In this document: positions 1-9,200 of the stretch, piece by piece | Numbering within the stretch: position 1 is the first letter of the stretch | Layout: each line of letters starts with the position of its first letter | Assembly (NCBI GenBank): GCA_937982065.1 | Contig: CALJMO010000038.1 | Location: forward strand, 1-27,274 | Length of the DNA: 27,274 nucleotides | Origin: an uncultured Collinsella sp. | GTDB lineage: Bacteria > Actinomycetota > Coriobacteriia > Coriobacteriales > Coriobacteriaceae | Direction: 5' to 3' | Notes under the pieces: generated by a model | The model's database searches: none | Told to the model about the DNA's origin: nothing | Seen by the model: only the letters and a program-made list of their open reading frames with translations | Program-made: the position numbers and the translations under genes

Positions 1-1099
1 GGATGTTGTCGACGTGACGCAGCAGGTTGGGCATGCCAGCCTTGAGTGCCTCGAGGTTCTCCTCGTTGAGATCGGCCTTGGCGACGCCACCGTTGTACTT
101 CAACGCGCGAGCGGTGGCGACGACCACGACGGCGTTGGGACGAACGCCCGTCATGCGGCACTTGATGTCCAGGAATTTCTCGGCACCCAGGTCGGCACCA
201 AAGCCCGCCTCGGTAATGGCGACATCGCCAAAACGCATAGCCATACGCGTGGCCATGATGGAGTTGCAGCCGTGGGCGATATTGGCGAAGGGACCGCCGT
301 GGACAAACGCGGGCGTGCCCTCGAGCGTCTGCACCAGATTGGGCTTGAGCGCATCCTTGAGCAGTGCGGCCATAGCTCCCTGGGCCTTAAGGTCGCGGGC
401 GCGGACGGGCTCGCCGGCATAGCTATAGCCGACAACGATCTCGCCCAAGCGCTCCTTAAGATCGCTGATGCTCGTGGACAGGCACAGGATCGCCATGACC
501 TCGGAGGCAACGGTGATATCGAAGCCGTCCTCGCGCGGCACGCCCTGGGCCTTACCGCCAATGCCGTCGATGACGTGGCGCAGCTGACGGTCGTTCATAT
601 CGACGACGCGCTTCCAAGTGATGCGCTTAACGTCAATACCGAGCTGATTGCCCTGCTGGATGTGGTTATCAAGCATGGCGGCCAGCAGGTTGTTGGCAGC
701 ACCGATAGCGTGGAAGTCACCGGTAAAGTGCAGGTTGATATCCTCCATGGGGATGACCTGAGCCCAGCCGCCGCCGGCAGCACCGCCCTTAACGCCAAAG
801 ACGGGGCCGAGCGAAGGCTCGCGCAGGGCCACGGCACTCTTGACGCCGCGACGACGCAGGCCATCGGCCAGACCGATGGTCGTGGTGGTCTTGCCCTCGC
901 CCGCAGGCGTGGGGTTGATGGCGGTCACGAGGACAAGTTTGGCCTGGTGATCAGTCGGCTCGTTGAGCAGCGAATAGTCGACCTTAGCCTTGTCGAAGCC
1001 GTACGGAATCAGGTGCTTAACGTCGACGCCGGCGTTCTTGGCCACCTCGGTAATAGGCAGTGGCGTGACAGAACGTGCGATTTCGATGTCAGTAGGCAT
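1..1099 (-). CDS. fhs: Formate-tetrahydrofolate ligase (partial, 3' end outside window)
   Basis: ATP-dependent ligation of formate to tetrahydrofolate, giving 10-formyl-THF for one-carbon metabolism; cytoplasmic. I translated the minus strand from the ATG at 1099; it stays open to the window edge (366 codons of the roughly 555 usual for the family). The N-terminus MPTDIEIARS and the P-loop TPAGEGKTTT (residues 64-73) are typical of Fhs. So are the glycine-rich stretch GVKGGAAGGG (about 104-113), the DINLHFTGD motif and the region GGPFANIAHGCNS. An AAAGGA ribosome-binding site lies about 7 nt before the ATG. The gene follows ruvB on the same strand, but 144 bp separate them and a TATGCT -10-like box lies in the gap, so it probably has its own promoter. 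No frameshift is visible. The family assignment is secure; only the C-terminal third is unseen. Confidence 0.95.
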   Translation of the reverse strand, partial: MPTDIEIARSVTPLPITEVAKNAGVDVKHLIPYGFDKAKVDYSLLNEPTDHQAKLVLVTAINPTPAGEGKTTTTIGLADGLRRRGVKSAVALREPSLGPVFGVKGGAAGGGWAQVIPMEDINLHFTGDFHAIGAANNLLAAMLDNHIQQGNQLGIDVKRITWKRVVDMNDRQLRHVIDGIGGKAQGVPREDGFDITVASEVMAILCLSTSISDLKERLGEIVVGYSYAGEPVRARDLKAQGAMAALLKDALKPNLVQTLEGTPAFVHGGPFANIAHGCNSIMATRMAMRFGDVAITEAGFGADLGAEKFLDIKCRMTGVRPNAVVVVATARALKYNGGVAKADLNEENLEALKAGMPNLLRHVDNI

Positions 1100-1139
1100 G
1101 GGCGGTCCTTTCGTTACCGAATGAGAAAAAGACCAATTC

Positions 1140-1145
1140 AGCATA
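1140..1145 (-). promoter_or_regulatory. Possible -10 box for fhs
   Basis: Minus-strand TATGCT, about 40 nt upstream of the fhs ATG, in the gap between ruvB and fhs. I find no good -35 at 16-18 nt, so this is a weak call from position and hexamer match only. Confidence 0.25.
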
Positions 1146-1243
1146 GCACGGGCGCGCAATAGTAAAACGCCCATAACCGATGAACGGCGATATGTTTACC
1201 CGATGCCCAGCGATAGTCCAACAGCCCGCCAAAACAAAGCGCC

Positions 1244-2311
1244 CTAAACGGTAGGTTCAATCCCCAGGTGCTCAAAGGTGCGAAGGGTTGCCTGACGGCC
1301 CTGCGGCGTGCGAATCATCAACCCGCACTGCAGCAAATAGGGCTCATAGACATCCTCGAGCGTGCCCGGGTCCTCGCCCACCGCGCTGGCAAGGGTCGTA
1401 AGTCCCACGGCACGACCGGAGAACGTCTTGGCAAGCGTCTCCAAGATACGAATATCCATCCAGTCCAGACCGAGCTCGTCGATCTCGAAGAACTCGAGCG
1501 CCTGACGGCAGATATCGAGCTCAATGGGACCGTTGCCGCGCACCTGTGCATAGTCGCGCACGCGCTTGAGCAGGCGGTTGGCAAGACGTGGCGTACCGCG
1601 CGAACGCGAGCCGATCTCGAGTGCACTGGGATGATCGATCGTCACGCCCAGGATAGTCGCCGAGCGCGTCACAATCTGCGCGAGCTCCTCGACCGTGTAG
1701 TAATCCAGGCGATATGAAATGCCAAAGCGGTCGCGCAACGGGCCTGTCAACATGCCTGAGCGGGTCGTTGCCGCTACCAGCGTAAATTTGGGAATATCCA
1801 GGCGAATCGAGCGCGCCGCCGGACCCTTGCCAATCACGATATCGAGGGCAAAGTCCTCCATCGCGGGGTACAGGACCTCCTCGACCGAACGGTTGAGGCG
1901 GTGGATCTCGTCGATAAACAGCACATCACCCGGCTGCAAGTTAGTAAGGATGGCCGCCAGGTCGCCCGTGCGCGCGATGGCAGGGCCACTCGTGGTCTTG
2001 ATCTGAGCGCCCAGCTCGTTGGCGATAACGGTGGCCAGCGTGGTCTTGCCCAGGCCCGGAGGACCCGAGAAAATCACGTGGTCGAGCGTCTCACCACGGC
2101 TCTGCGCCGCTTCGATCAACACGCGCAGGCTCTGCTTGATGTGCTCCTGGCCACAGTAGTCGTCCAGGCGCTGGGGGCGCAAAGTGCGGTCGACATCGAG
2201 GTCCTCGGCCGTCAGCTCCGAGCCCACCATGCGCTCGCCGTGCGCCATGGATGCCGCCGGCGAGTTGCCGGGCGTCGCCCACAGGTCCTGAGAGTCATCG
2301 GCTTCCCACAT
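1244..2311 (-). CDS. ruvB: Holliday junction branch migration ATPase RuvB
   Basis: AAA+ motor that drives branch migration of Holliday junctions with RuvA. From the ATG at 2311 the protein has 355 residues. Walker A GPPGLGKTT is at about 83-91 and Walker B LFIDEIHR follows. Sensor 1 (AATTRSG), the arginine-finger context (LRDRFG) and the C-terminal winged-helix region (LLQCGLMIRTPQGR) are all present. The N-terminus is about 25 residues longer than usual before the conserved RPQRLDDYCGQ, so an internal Met (MVGSEL) is an alternative start. I keep 2311 because its ATG overlaps the ruvA stop codon (TGATG), the same coupling used between ruvC and ruvA. A GTG at 2314 is also possible. Last gene of ruvCAB and presumably co-regulated from the SOS box upstream of ruvC. 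Confidence 0.96.
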   Translation of the reverse strand: MWEADDSQDLWATPGNSPAASMAHGERMVGSELTAEDLDVDRTLRPQRLDDYCGQEHIKQSLRVLIEAAQSRGETLDHVIFSGPPGLGKTTLATVIANELGAQIKTTSGPAIARTGDLAAILTNLQPGDVLFIDEIHRLNRSVEEVLYPAMEDFALDIVIGKGPAARSIRLDIPKFTLVAATTRSGMLTGPLRDRFGISYRLDYYTVEELAQIVTRSATILGVTIDHPSALEIGSRSRGTPRLANRLLKRVRDYAQVRGNGPIELDICRQALEFFEIDELGLDWMDIRILETLAKTFSGRAVGLTTLASAVGEDPGTLEDVYEPYLLQCGLMIRTPQGRQATLRTFEHLGIEPTV

Positions 2312-2931
2312 CACGCATCCATTCCAAGTCGCTTAAGCGCCGCGCCGAGCAAATCCTCGACACGCATATTCTGCCCATCATACCCGCTCAGGGCAACATC
2401 GGTCTCCTGCGGGCTAAAGCCCATGGAAAGGAGTGCCGCACGGGCATCGTCGATCGCCGAGGGAGCGGCAGCGGGCACGGGCATCGCAACCTGTCCGGGA
2501 ATCACGTCGACCGGCACAAAGCCCTTATCCTTGGCAAAGGTGCTCTTGAGTTCCAGGATCAGGCGCTGAGCTGTCTTTTTGCCCACACCGGGTACCTTGG
2601 CCATGCCCTTGTCGTCCTCGGCCATCACCAGCGAATACAGCTGCCCCACGGTATAGGTGGAAAGCACGGCGAGCGCCAAGCGCGGGCCAACGCCCGAGAC
2701 AGACACGAGCCGATCGAACATCGTGCGCTCATCCTTAGAGAAAAAACCGAAAAGTGTTATGGCGTCCTCGCGCACCTGCATACGCGTGTAGAGACGGACC
2801 TCGCCGCCGGGCGTCGGCAACGTGGCCGCAGTGCTGCCCGAGATGCCGAGTTCAAAGCCAACGCCCGACACATCGACGACAGCAGAGCTCATCGTGGACT
2901 CGACAAGCGTTCCGTGGAGCTGGGAAATCAT
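2311..2931 (-). CDS. ruvA: Holliday junction DNA-binding protein RuvA
   Basis: Tetrameric protein that binds the four-way junction and loads RuvB. The 206-residue product starts MISQLHGTLVE, the usual RuvA N-terminus (OB-fold domain I). The tandem helix-hairpin-helix domain II follows, with VSGVGPRLALAVLS and VPGVGKKTAQRLILEL. A flexible Ala/Pro linker (about 145-160) leads to the small domain III that contacts RuvB (ARAALLSMGFSPQETDVAL). Upstream in-frame codons extend into ruvC but read as low-complexity Arg/Pro/His, so the start at 2931 is preferred. This ATG overlaps the ruvC stop as TGATG, which implies translational coupling. All expected domains are present. Confidence 0.97.
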   Translation of the reverse strand: MISQLHGTLVESTMSSAVVDVSGVGFELGISGSTAATLPTPGGEVRLYTRMQVREDAITLFGFFSKDERTMFDRLVSVSGVGPRLALAVLSTYTVGQLYSLVMAEDDKGMAKVPGVGKKTAQRLILELKSTFAKDKGFVPVDVIPGQVAMPVPAAAPSAIDDARAALLSMGFSPQETDVALSGYDGQNMRVEDLLGAALKRLGMDA

Positions 2932-3452
2932 CAGTATCCGGTTCCTCTCTGTTGATAGAACTCGCCACCGGTGAGGGCGCGGGTGCGGCTGAGGTTTACG
3001 TGGCAGATGGCGCAGGCCAGGGCATCGGCGGCATGGTCGGGATGCGGGTCGTGGTCGAGCTGTGTTAGCGTGCGTACCATATAGGCGACCTGCCGCTTGT
3101 CCGCGGCGCCGGTGCCCACCACAGCCTGTTTGATCTGCATGGGCGTGTACTCGCCAATCTCGAGCGCGCATTCCGAAAGCGCTACGAGTGCAGCACCGCG
3201 GGCATGCGCCGTGGGGATGGCCGAACGAACGTTGGCGCCAAAGTAGATGCTCTCGACAGCAGCTGTGTCGGGTCGATAACGCTCGACGACATCCTTAAGG
3301 TCACGGGCGATATGCGACAGGCGCACCGCAAGCGGGCTGCCCGCGCTGGTCTCGATGCAACCGTAGGCACGGCAGCGAACCTCGCCACGCCGCTCCTCGA
3401 TAATCCCCCAACCCGTATGAGCCAAACCGGGGTCAATGCCCAAGATAACCAA
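2931..3452 (-). CDS. ruvC: Crossover junction endodeoxyribonuclease RuvC
   Basis: Resolves Holliday junctions by paired nicking. From a TTG at 3452 the product is 173 residues, the usual RuvC length, and begins (M)VILGIDPGLAHTG. The acidic catalytic residues are visible: the Asp of GIDPG, the Glu of AVESIYFGANVRSA, and the two Asp of the C-terminal PDHAADALACA. The TTG is chosen because GGGGAGG lies 5 nt upstream and the protein then starts exactly at the family N-terminus; the longer open frame from the TTG at 3473 would place the ribosome-binding site inside the gene. First gene of ruvCAB, with a LexA-type operator about 55-70 nt upstream. Confidence 0.96.
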   Translation of the reverse strand: MVILGIDPGLAHTGWGIIEERRGEVRCRAYGCIETSAGSPLAVRLSHIARDLKDVVERYRPDTAAVESIYFGANVRSAIPTAHARGAALVALSECALEIGEYTPMQIKQAVVGTGAADKRQVAYMVRTLTQLDHDPHPDHAADALACAICHVNLSRTRALTGGEFYQQRGTGY

Positions 3453-3457
3453 GCCGA

Positions 3458-3464
3458 CCTCCCC
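3458..3464 (-). promoter_or_regulatory. Strong ribosome-binding site fixing the ruvC TTG start
   Basis: GGGGAGG on the minus strand, 5 nt before the TTG at 3452. It is close to the perfect anti-SD complement and decides between two in-frame TTG codons. Confidence 0.75.
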
Positions 3465-3507
3465 TCGCCACAAGCACAGCGCAAGACAGGGCCCCGCGCA
3501 TCATTCA

Positions 3508-3521
3508 CGAACGTCTGTTCT
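3508..3521 (-). promoter_or_regulatory. LexA/DinR-type SOS box upstream of ruvCAB
   Basis: Minus-strand AGAACAGACGTTCG contains GAAC-N4-GTTC. It matches the Gram-positive LexA (DinR) consensus CGAACRNRYGTTYC at all positions except the two outermost bases. It directly follows a TATTCT -10-like hexamer (3522-3527), so bound LexA would block transcription initiation or escape. The next gene is ruvC. ruvAB or ruvCAB being under LexA is established in several bacteria; here it is inferred from the site. I found no other GAAC-N4-GTTC in the intergenic parts of the window. Confidence 0.7.
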
Positions 3522-3589
3522 AGAATAACACAACGGGGCCAAGATGCTTAGTTGAAGTATCGGGGTTGGAAGCGAATCCTATCCCATAG

Positions 3590-5575
3590 TTAGTTCTGCG
3601 AGAAAAAGGGGAACTGCCTCGGATCTACTGGCGGGTGCGGCATCGGGCCACCCTGGGGACTACCTTGCGAGCCGCCCTGACCGCCCATCATCTTATCGAT
3701 GGCGTCCTGAACCTCGCCCTCGAACTTTTTCATTCCCTCGTGTAAACGACGCTGACCGTCCTCAGAGCGCAGCTCCTCCATCTGCTCGGGCGAAATGCCC
3801 AACAGGTCACCCAATATGCCCATCATCTCGCCACGCATGCGCTCGCTTGTATCCTCGTCGGCAAAGCGGTTCACCTCGGCGCGCGCCAGCGCATCGACCG
3901 TCATGCGTTCCTTGCCGCTCAGCCCCAGGTCGGACCACGCGAGCATGTACGGCCAGGCGCGCTCAACAAACGAACGGGCCGAGACGATCGGCGCCGTCGG
4001 CAGCATGCGGCGGGCGGCCTCGCCCTGACGCACGAGCATCAGCAGCAGCGAGCAAGCCTCGGGCTTGCCGGCGGCCATCGGGATGTCGTCGAAAGCTCGA
4101 TTGCGGTCCACGTGCGCCTCGAGCGCGCCATCGACCTCACCCGGCTCAAGCCCGCCGAGCAGCTGTGCCGCGCGGTCGAGCATATCGACCGGACCGTCGA
4201 GCGTCGAGAGCGCCTGCGCCAGCACGCGCTCCATACAATCTTCCACCGCGTTGAGCGTCACGAGCTCTTGGGGCACCACGGCAGACGTGCGGTTGCGCAC
4301 ACGCGCCACAAACTCAAGCGTCGACAGGTACACATCGCCAAAGGGCGCAAAGTCGCCCTGGTAACCGCCGCAAAGCGCCGGCGCCGCCAGCGCATACTCG
4401 GTTTTGGACAGCGGGCTCAGCGCCATCGCACCCAGCTCGAGCGCCGTGTCCTCCAGCATGAGGCCCAGCGTGCGCGAGCGCAGACGCTCGGCATCGCCCG
4501 CCGACACGTCGCGATCGAGCACACGCGCCGCATCCGGTGCATCGCGCTCGACAGTGCGAATGTGCAGACGCTCGGCAATGGCGCGGACGGCGGCACAGCG
4601 GGCAGCCTCGGCCTCCTCCTGCGCCGGCGTAAAGATACGGTTGCGCCCCAGCACCAGGCCAATTACGTTACGCGGACCCAGAGCGTCAACGGCCAGCGCC
4701 GCCAGCAGGGATGACGGCAGGTCACCCTCGAGTGCCACCACAGCACGCGACGCACCGTGGGCCCGAGCGTTGTCGCGCACGGCGAGCACCAGCGCCTGCC
4801 ACAACCACTCCTCGGAACGGAACTCGGGCAGTTCGTGATCTTCCAGGGCATCGAGCATCACGCCGCGCTGAATCTCCTGAACCAGCAGGCTCTCCTCAAA
4901 ACACGGCGCCTGGGCCACCACGCGACCGCAGTCGTCGAGCACAAACGAACCGCCGGTATACACCGACTCGTCATAGGCACCGACCGGCGCCATGCAGGCA
5001 AACCACACGCTGCGCTTGGATGCGATCTTGCGGTAGGCGCCGCTGCGAACGGCGGCAATGGCGGCAGTCTCGCGGTCGGTCATGTCAAACGCGTTGAATT
5101 GGAAATACGCGATGAGGTCGACGCCGGTCGGCAACATCTCGAGCTCGCGGTCCAAGTCAAAAATCACGGCGATGCGCACGCCGTCCACGTCGAACACCGG
5201 CGGCGCCCAACGCGTGTCGTTGTTCTCGCCACGCTGCAGGGCAATGCTCGAACGCGCCGGCACCACATGACCGTCCTTGAGCATCATGTAGTCGAGCAGC
5301 GGTTGGCCCTCAAACGAAACCGCCGCGGGCACGATGCAGATCATGTCAAGCTCCTGGATACGCTCGGCGACACCAGTCAAACCGGCAAGCACGTCGTGCT
5401 CAAAGTCGGCAGCGCCCACCAGGCCACCGGGCATGGCGCCCATAAAGAGCGGAGCCGGAACGCACAGCACGCGCGCCCCGCGCTCGTGGGCCAGACGAGC
5501 CTGGTCCTCGATGCGGCCGCAAATGCCCTCAACATCCCCAAGGCGCATATCGATCTGTGCAAGCGCGAGCTTCAT
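3590..5575 (-). CDS. NAD+ synthetase-like (NadE-like) protein with degenerate active sites
   Basis: 661 residues with the layout of glutamine-dependent NAD+ synthetase: an N-terminal nitrilase/glutaminase fold (MKLALAQIDMRLGDVEG, to about 235), then an ATP-pyrophosphatase domain (about 255-560) with the recognisable block SPLSKTEYALA (387-397) and GDFAPFGDVY (407-416). The catalytic signatures do not fit. The glutaminase Glu of the usual PE motif is Ala (VPAPLF, 39-44). The Cys of ICEDL appears as Ile in VIFDL (137-141). The synthetase P-loop SGGxDSS reads EGDLPSS (283-289). The C-terminus has an extra helical stretch and a Gly/Gln/Pro-rich tail ending PFFSQN. The start has an AAAGGG ribosome-binding site. 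The frame is intact, so this looks like a maintained pseudoenzyme rather than a decaying gene. The family call is firm; the function is unknown. Confidence 0.8.
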   Translation of the reverse strand: MKLALAQIDMRLGDVEGICGRIEDQARLAHERGARVLCVPAPLFMGAMPGGLVGAADFEHDVLAGLTGVAERIQELDMICIVPAAVSFEGQPLLDYMMLKDGHVVPARSSIALQRGENNDTRWAPPVFDVDGVRIAVIFDLDRELEMLPTGVDLIAYFQFNAFDMTDRETAAIAAVRSGAYRKIASKRSVWFACMAPVGAYDESVYTGGSFVLDDCGRVVAQAPCFEESLLVQEIQRGVMLDALEDHELPEFRSEEWLWQALVLAVRDNARAHGASRAVVALEGDLPSSLLAALAVDALGPRNVIGLVLGRNRIFTPAQEEAEAARCAAVRAIAERLHIRTVERDAPDAARVLDRDVSAGDAERLRSRTLGLMLEDTALELGAMALSPLSKTEYALAAPALCGGYQGDFAPFGDVYLSTLEFVARVRNRTSAVVPQELVTLNAVEDCMERVLAQALSTLDGPVDMLDRAAQLLGGLEPGEVDGALEAHVDRNRAFDDIPMAAGKPEACSLLLMLVRQGEAARRMLPTAPIVSARSFVERAWPYMLAWSDLGLSGKERMTVDALARAEVNRFADEDTSERMRGEMMGILGDLLGISPEQMEELRSEDGQRRLHEGMKKFEGEVQDAIDKMMGGQGGSQGSPQGGPMPHPPVDPRQFPFFSQN

Positions 5576-5613
5576 GGCTCAGCCCTTTCCGTCGTAAACC
5601 ATCGAAATCGTAG

Positions 5614-5646
5614 TAAAAGCGCCGACCGCATAATGCAGCCGGCGCT
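5614..5646 (-). terminator. Rho-independent terminator after the superoxide reductase gene
   Basis: Minus strand: 7-bp stem AGCGCCG/CGGCGCT (arms 5640-5646 and 5618-5624), a loop of about 15 nt with inner pairing, then TTTTAC. It lies between the superoxide reductase stop and the NadE-like start, so it separates the two units. Confidence 0.6.
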
Positions 5647-5692
5647 TGCATGTGCATATGCTAGCTATGATACCCCGAGCGGGGGCGCGCTC

Positions 5693-6055
5693 CTAGAATG
5701 TCGCGGACCACAGCCCGTGCAGGTTGCAGTAGGCATAGACGGTACCGGTCTTGGAGCCGCCCGCGAAAAACGTCGCGGGTTTCATGCCGGGCTCAAGGTA
5801 ATGGACCTCTAAGCGGCCCTCGGCCTCAAGGGCGATCCACTCAATGTAGTGCTCGGGCAGGCTGGGGTGCTCGACCGAGCCAACGCGGGCGCGAATCACG
5901 TGACCGTCGCGCTCGGTCTCGACAACAGGCACGTGCTTCTCATGCGCCGCGTCCTCAGTGTTTGCGGTCAGCTCCGTGCAACCGGCAGGGGTCGCAACGC
6001 CGTCGCCAAGGGCAGCGATGAGCTTACCGTCGGGGTCCTTAAAGAATTTCGCCAT
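5693..6055 (-). CDS. Superoxide reductase, desulfoferrodoxin family lacking the Cys4 centre
   Basis: Reduces superoxide to peroxide without releasing oxygen, an oxygen defence of anaerobes. The 120-residue product starts MAKFFKDPDG. The catalytic Fe(His)4Cys site is complete by comparison with desulfoferrodoxin: E39-K40-H41, H63 (VEHP), H69 (EHYIEW), C110 and H113 (YCNLHGLW). The N-terminal segment aligns with the desulforedoxin-like domain of two-iron desulfoferrodoxins, but the four cysteines that hold the second iron are gone (positions near 6, 9 and 25 read K, D and G; a single C26 remains). This fits a class III-like enzyme. The start at 6055 has AAAGGAG 6 nt upstream; the longer frame to 6196 has no such site. 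A nested hairpin lies just upstream and a terminator downstream, so it is probably monocistronic. Confidence 0.93.
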   Translation of the reverse strand: MAKFFKDPDGKLIAALGDGVATPAGCTELTANTEDAAHEKHVPVVETERDGHVIRARVGSVEHPSLPEHYIEWIALEAEGRLEVHYLEPGMKPATFFAGGSKTGTVYAYCNLHGLWSATF

Positions 6056-6088
6056 GATGTTCTCCTTTGCTGATGTGCCGATGTTCTC

Positions 6089-6122
6089 GATGGTTCTTAT
6101 GCCCAAAGGCAGGCGAACCATC
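6089..6122 (-). promoter_or_regulatory. Nested hairpin in the leader of the superoxide reductase gene
   Basis: Perfect 8-bp inverted repeat GATGGTTC (6089-6096) / GAACCATC (6115-6122), enclosing a second 4-bp stem TGCC (6100-6103) / GGCA (6108-6111). It ends about 34 nt upstream of the ATG and has no T-run, so it is more likely an operator or leader structure than a terminator. The function is unknown. Confidence 0.35.
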
Positions 6123-6205
6123 CACGGCATGGCAAATGAACACATAACGAGCGGGGACGATGGGACAGCGCGGGCTATCCGCCCCGGCGGCCTCACCCGA
6201 GCGGG

Positions 6206-9200
6206 TTAACGCCCGTCGCCGCCGAGCAGCGCCAGAACATCCTCGCGGGTAAACAGCGCCGAGGAGATGCCGTCGCCGCCGAGCACGCTGTTGACCAGGT
6301 CGCGTTTGGACTCCTGCATCTGCATGATGCGCTCCTCGATCGTGTCCTTGGCGATGAGCTTGTACACGGTCACGGTATGTTGCTGGCCAATACGATGTGC
6401 GCGGTCAGTCGCTTGGTCCTGCGCCGCCACGTTCCACCACGGGTCGTAGTGAATGACCACATCGGCCGTCGTCAGGTTGAGGCCCACGCCGCCCGCCTTG
6501 AGCGAGATCAGAAACACCGGCACCTCGCCCGCCTGGAACTGCGCGACCATCTTGGCACGGCTCTCCTTGGACGAAGCGCCCGTGAGCTTAAGAAAGCCGA
6601 TGTCCTCCTTGGCCAGGCGCTTGCCGATGATATCGAGCATGCCCGTGAACTGGCTGAACAGCAGAATGTGGTGCCCGCCGTCGAGCGCACCGTGCACGAG
6701 CTCCATGCAAGCGTCGAGCTTGGCGCTCCCCGCCTTGTAATCCTCGTAGTGTAGACGCGGGTCGCAGCAGATCTGGCGCAGCTTGGTGAGCTCGGCGAGC
6801 ACCTTGAGCTTGTCTTTCTTAAACTCGGATGCCTCGCGGTGCTGCACCTGCTGGGCGATGCGGTCCTGGTTGGCCAGGTAGAGCTTGCGCTGCTCGCCGG
6901 TGAGCTGCGCCATGACGGTGTCCTCGATCTTTTCGGGCAGGTCGGCAACCACGTCTTCCTTGACACGGCGCAGCACAAACGGTGACACGAGCGCCTGCAG
7001 GCGAACGGCGCTATCGCCCTCGGCGTGCTCGACGGGGCTCTCAAAGCGCTTGGCAAACGACTCGCGCGTCCCCAAAAGGCCCGGCATCAAAAAGTCGAAG
7101 ATGCTCCAGAGCTCGGACAGGCGGTTTTCGATGGGCGTTCCCGTCAAGGCAAAGCGCACGCCGGCCGGCAAACGCTTGGCAGCGCGGGCCACCTGGGTGA
7201 GCGGGTTTTTAATGTACTGGGCCTCATCGAGCACCACACGGGCAAAGTCCTGCTCGGCATACTCGTCGATATCGCGCCGCATAAGGTCATACGACGTCAC
7301 GACCACGTTATGCTCGTCGGCGCCGGCTATCTGCACGCGGCGCTGCGCCTTGGCACCCACGATGGCACACACGTCGAGCGACGGGGCAAAGCGCTCCAGC
7401 TCGGCGGTCCAGTTATACACGAGCGACGCAGGACACACCACAAGCGTGGGCTTGGCGTCCCCCGCCTCCACGCGCGCCAGGATATGTGCGATCATCTGCA
7501 GTGTTTTGCCCAGGCCCATATCGTCGGCCAAGATCCCGCCGAGGCCCAGGTGCTCGAGCGAGCCGAGCCACTGGTAGCCGTCGACCTGATAGCCACGCAG
7601 CGTGGCCTTGAGCGAGACCGGCACCGTAAAGTCCATCTTGCCGAGCGTATCCAAGCGCTCGACCGTGCGACGGAATGCAGCGTCGCGATCGGCTTCGAGC
7701 GCGGGCGCGCGCGCAAGCATGCTGTCGACAAACAGGGTACTCGACGCGGGAAGCGACACGCCGTCGAGCAGGTTGACGGCATCGACGCCCAGGTCCTCGG
7801 CAAGACCAAACGCGGCGCGGGCGCCCTCGTCCAGGCGAATGATGTCGCCCGACGTGAGACGCGCAAACGTCTGGTGACGCTTGTAGGAGTCGAGGTAGAT
7901 GGCAAGGTCTGCCGCCGAAAGGCCGCTCGCGCCCAGTTCGACGTCGAGCAGGTTACTCTTGACGGTTGCACGCACCGAAAGCTTGGGCGCAGGGCGGACC
8001 GAGATCTGGCGCAGGCGGTCGCTGAGCATGACCTCGCCCAGCTCGGACAGGGAAGACAAGCCCTCGGTCAGCAGGCAGAACAGGCGGGCGTCATCGCGTT
8101 CCTCAAACGCCAGGCCGCCCTCGTAAAAGTCGAAATACAGGGCCGCCGTATCCATAACGCGAAACTCTGCTATCTCGTCGCGCGGCGGCACGCCCGGGCG
8201 CTGCTCTTCGAAGGGGCTGCCCGGAGCGCCCAGGCTAAAGAGATCTGCCGACCAGTCGCCGTAGGAAACCGTAATCTTGCAGGTCACAAGCCCGTCATCG
8301 ACACCGATTGCCATGGCAAAGCTCGGCTCGGGCGCCACGGTGTCGAGCACGGCGGGAGCGGTGAGGTCGGTGTATTCGCGCAGCACGGGCAGTGCCATGC
8401 GGCAGAATTCGCCCACCTGTTCGGCGGCGATATGGACCGGCGTGCGACAGGGCAGCAGACGCGACAGAAACGATGCGGCATGCTGGGCAAACGTTGCATC
8501 GGCGCGGCGCGCGCGGTGCGTGTCGACCAGATAGGCTGCGTCGCCTGCGACAAGGCAGTACGTATCGGCCGGCAGGCGCAGGTCGTAGCTGCCACCGGCC
8601 GCCGGCGCGATCTTGGCGGCAAGGAGCGGTGGGTGCTTAGACAGTGCCTCGTCCTCCCCTTCCGGAGGCATCTCAACCGCTACCTCGTAGGAACGATGCG
8701 TCGTCGTTCCCCGCGACCAGGCGGGCTCAAAGGAAATGGTCCGGCCACGCAGCAGGTCCAGCATGTATACGATGTCGTGCTCGGACAGCGGCAGCTGGCG
8801 CTCGGCGACAAAGCCGCTGCGTGCAAAATCGTACGACGCCGAACGCGAACTCGTGATGTCGCTCAGATACACAACCGTTGCCACAACAAGGTCGAGCAGA
8901 CGCACCGAAACCTCGTCAAAGGCCTCGGGCGCATGAAGGAATGTGAGCTTTTTGCCGTACGAGAACGTGCCGCCGCGCACGTAGGCGGCGGCCATGCCGT
9001 CGATATCCTTGACCACGTAGGACACCGAACCGCAGCGGATGCGAAGCTCGAGCGCCCAGCTAAAGCGGTCGGCAAACAGCGGATTGTAGTACGGCACCAG
9101 CGAGGGCTCCAATACCGCCTTGGGGGCATCAGGGTCGACAGTGCCGGCGAGCTTGCGGCGCATGCCCGCCAACTCATCCATGCGCGCGTCCGAAAGATCG

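Noticed and set aside
14..1162. A 382-codon plus-strand open frame at the left edge
   Set aside because: It is antisense to fhs, whose translation gives a full match to formate-THF ligase motifs.
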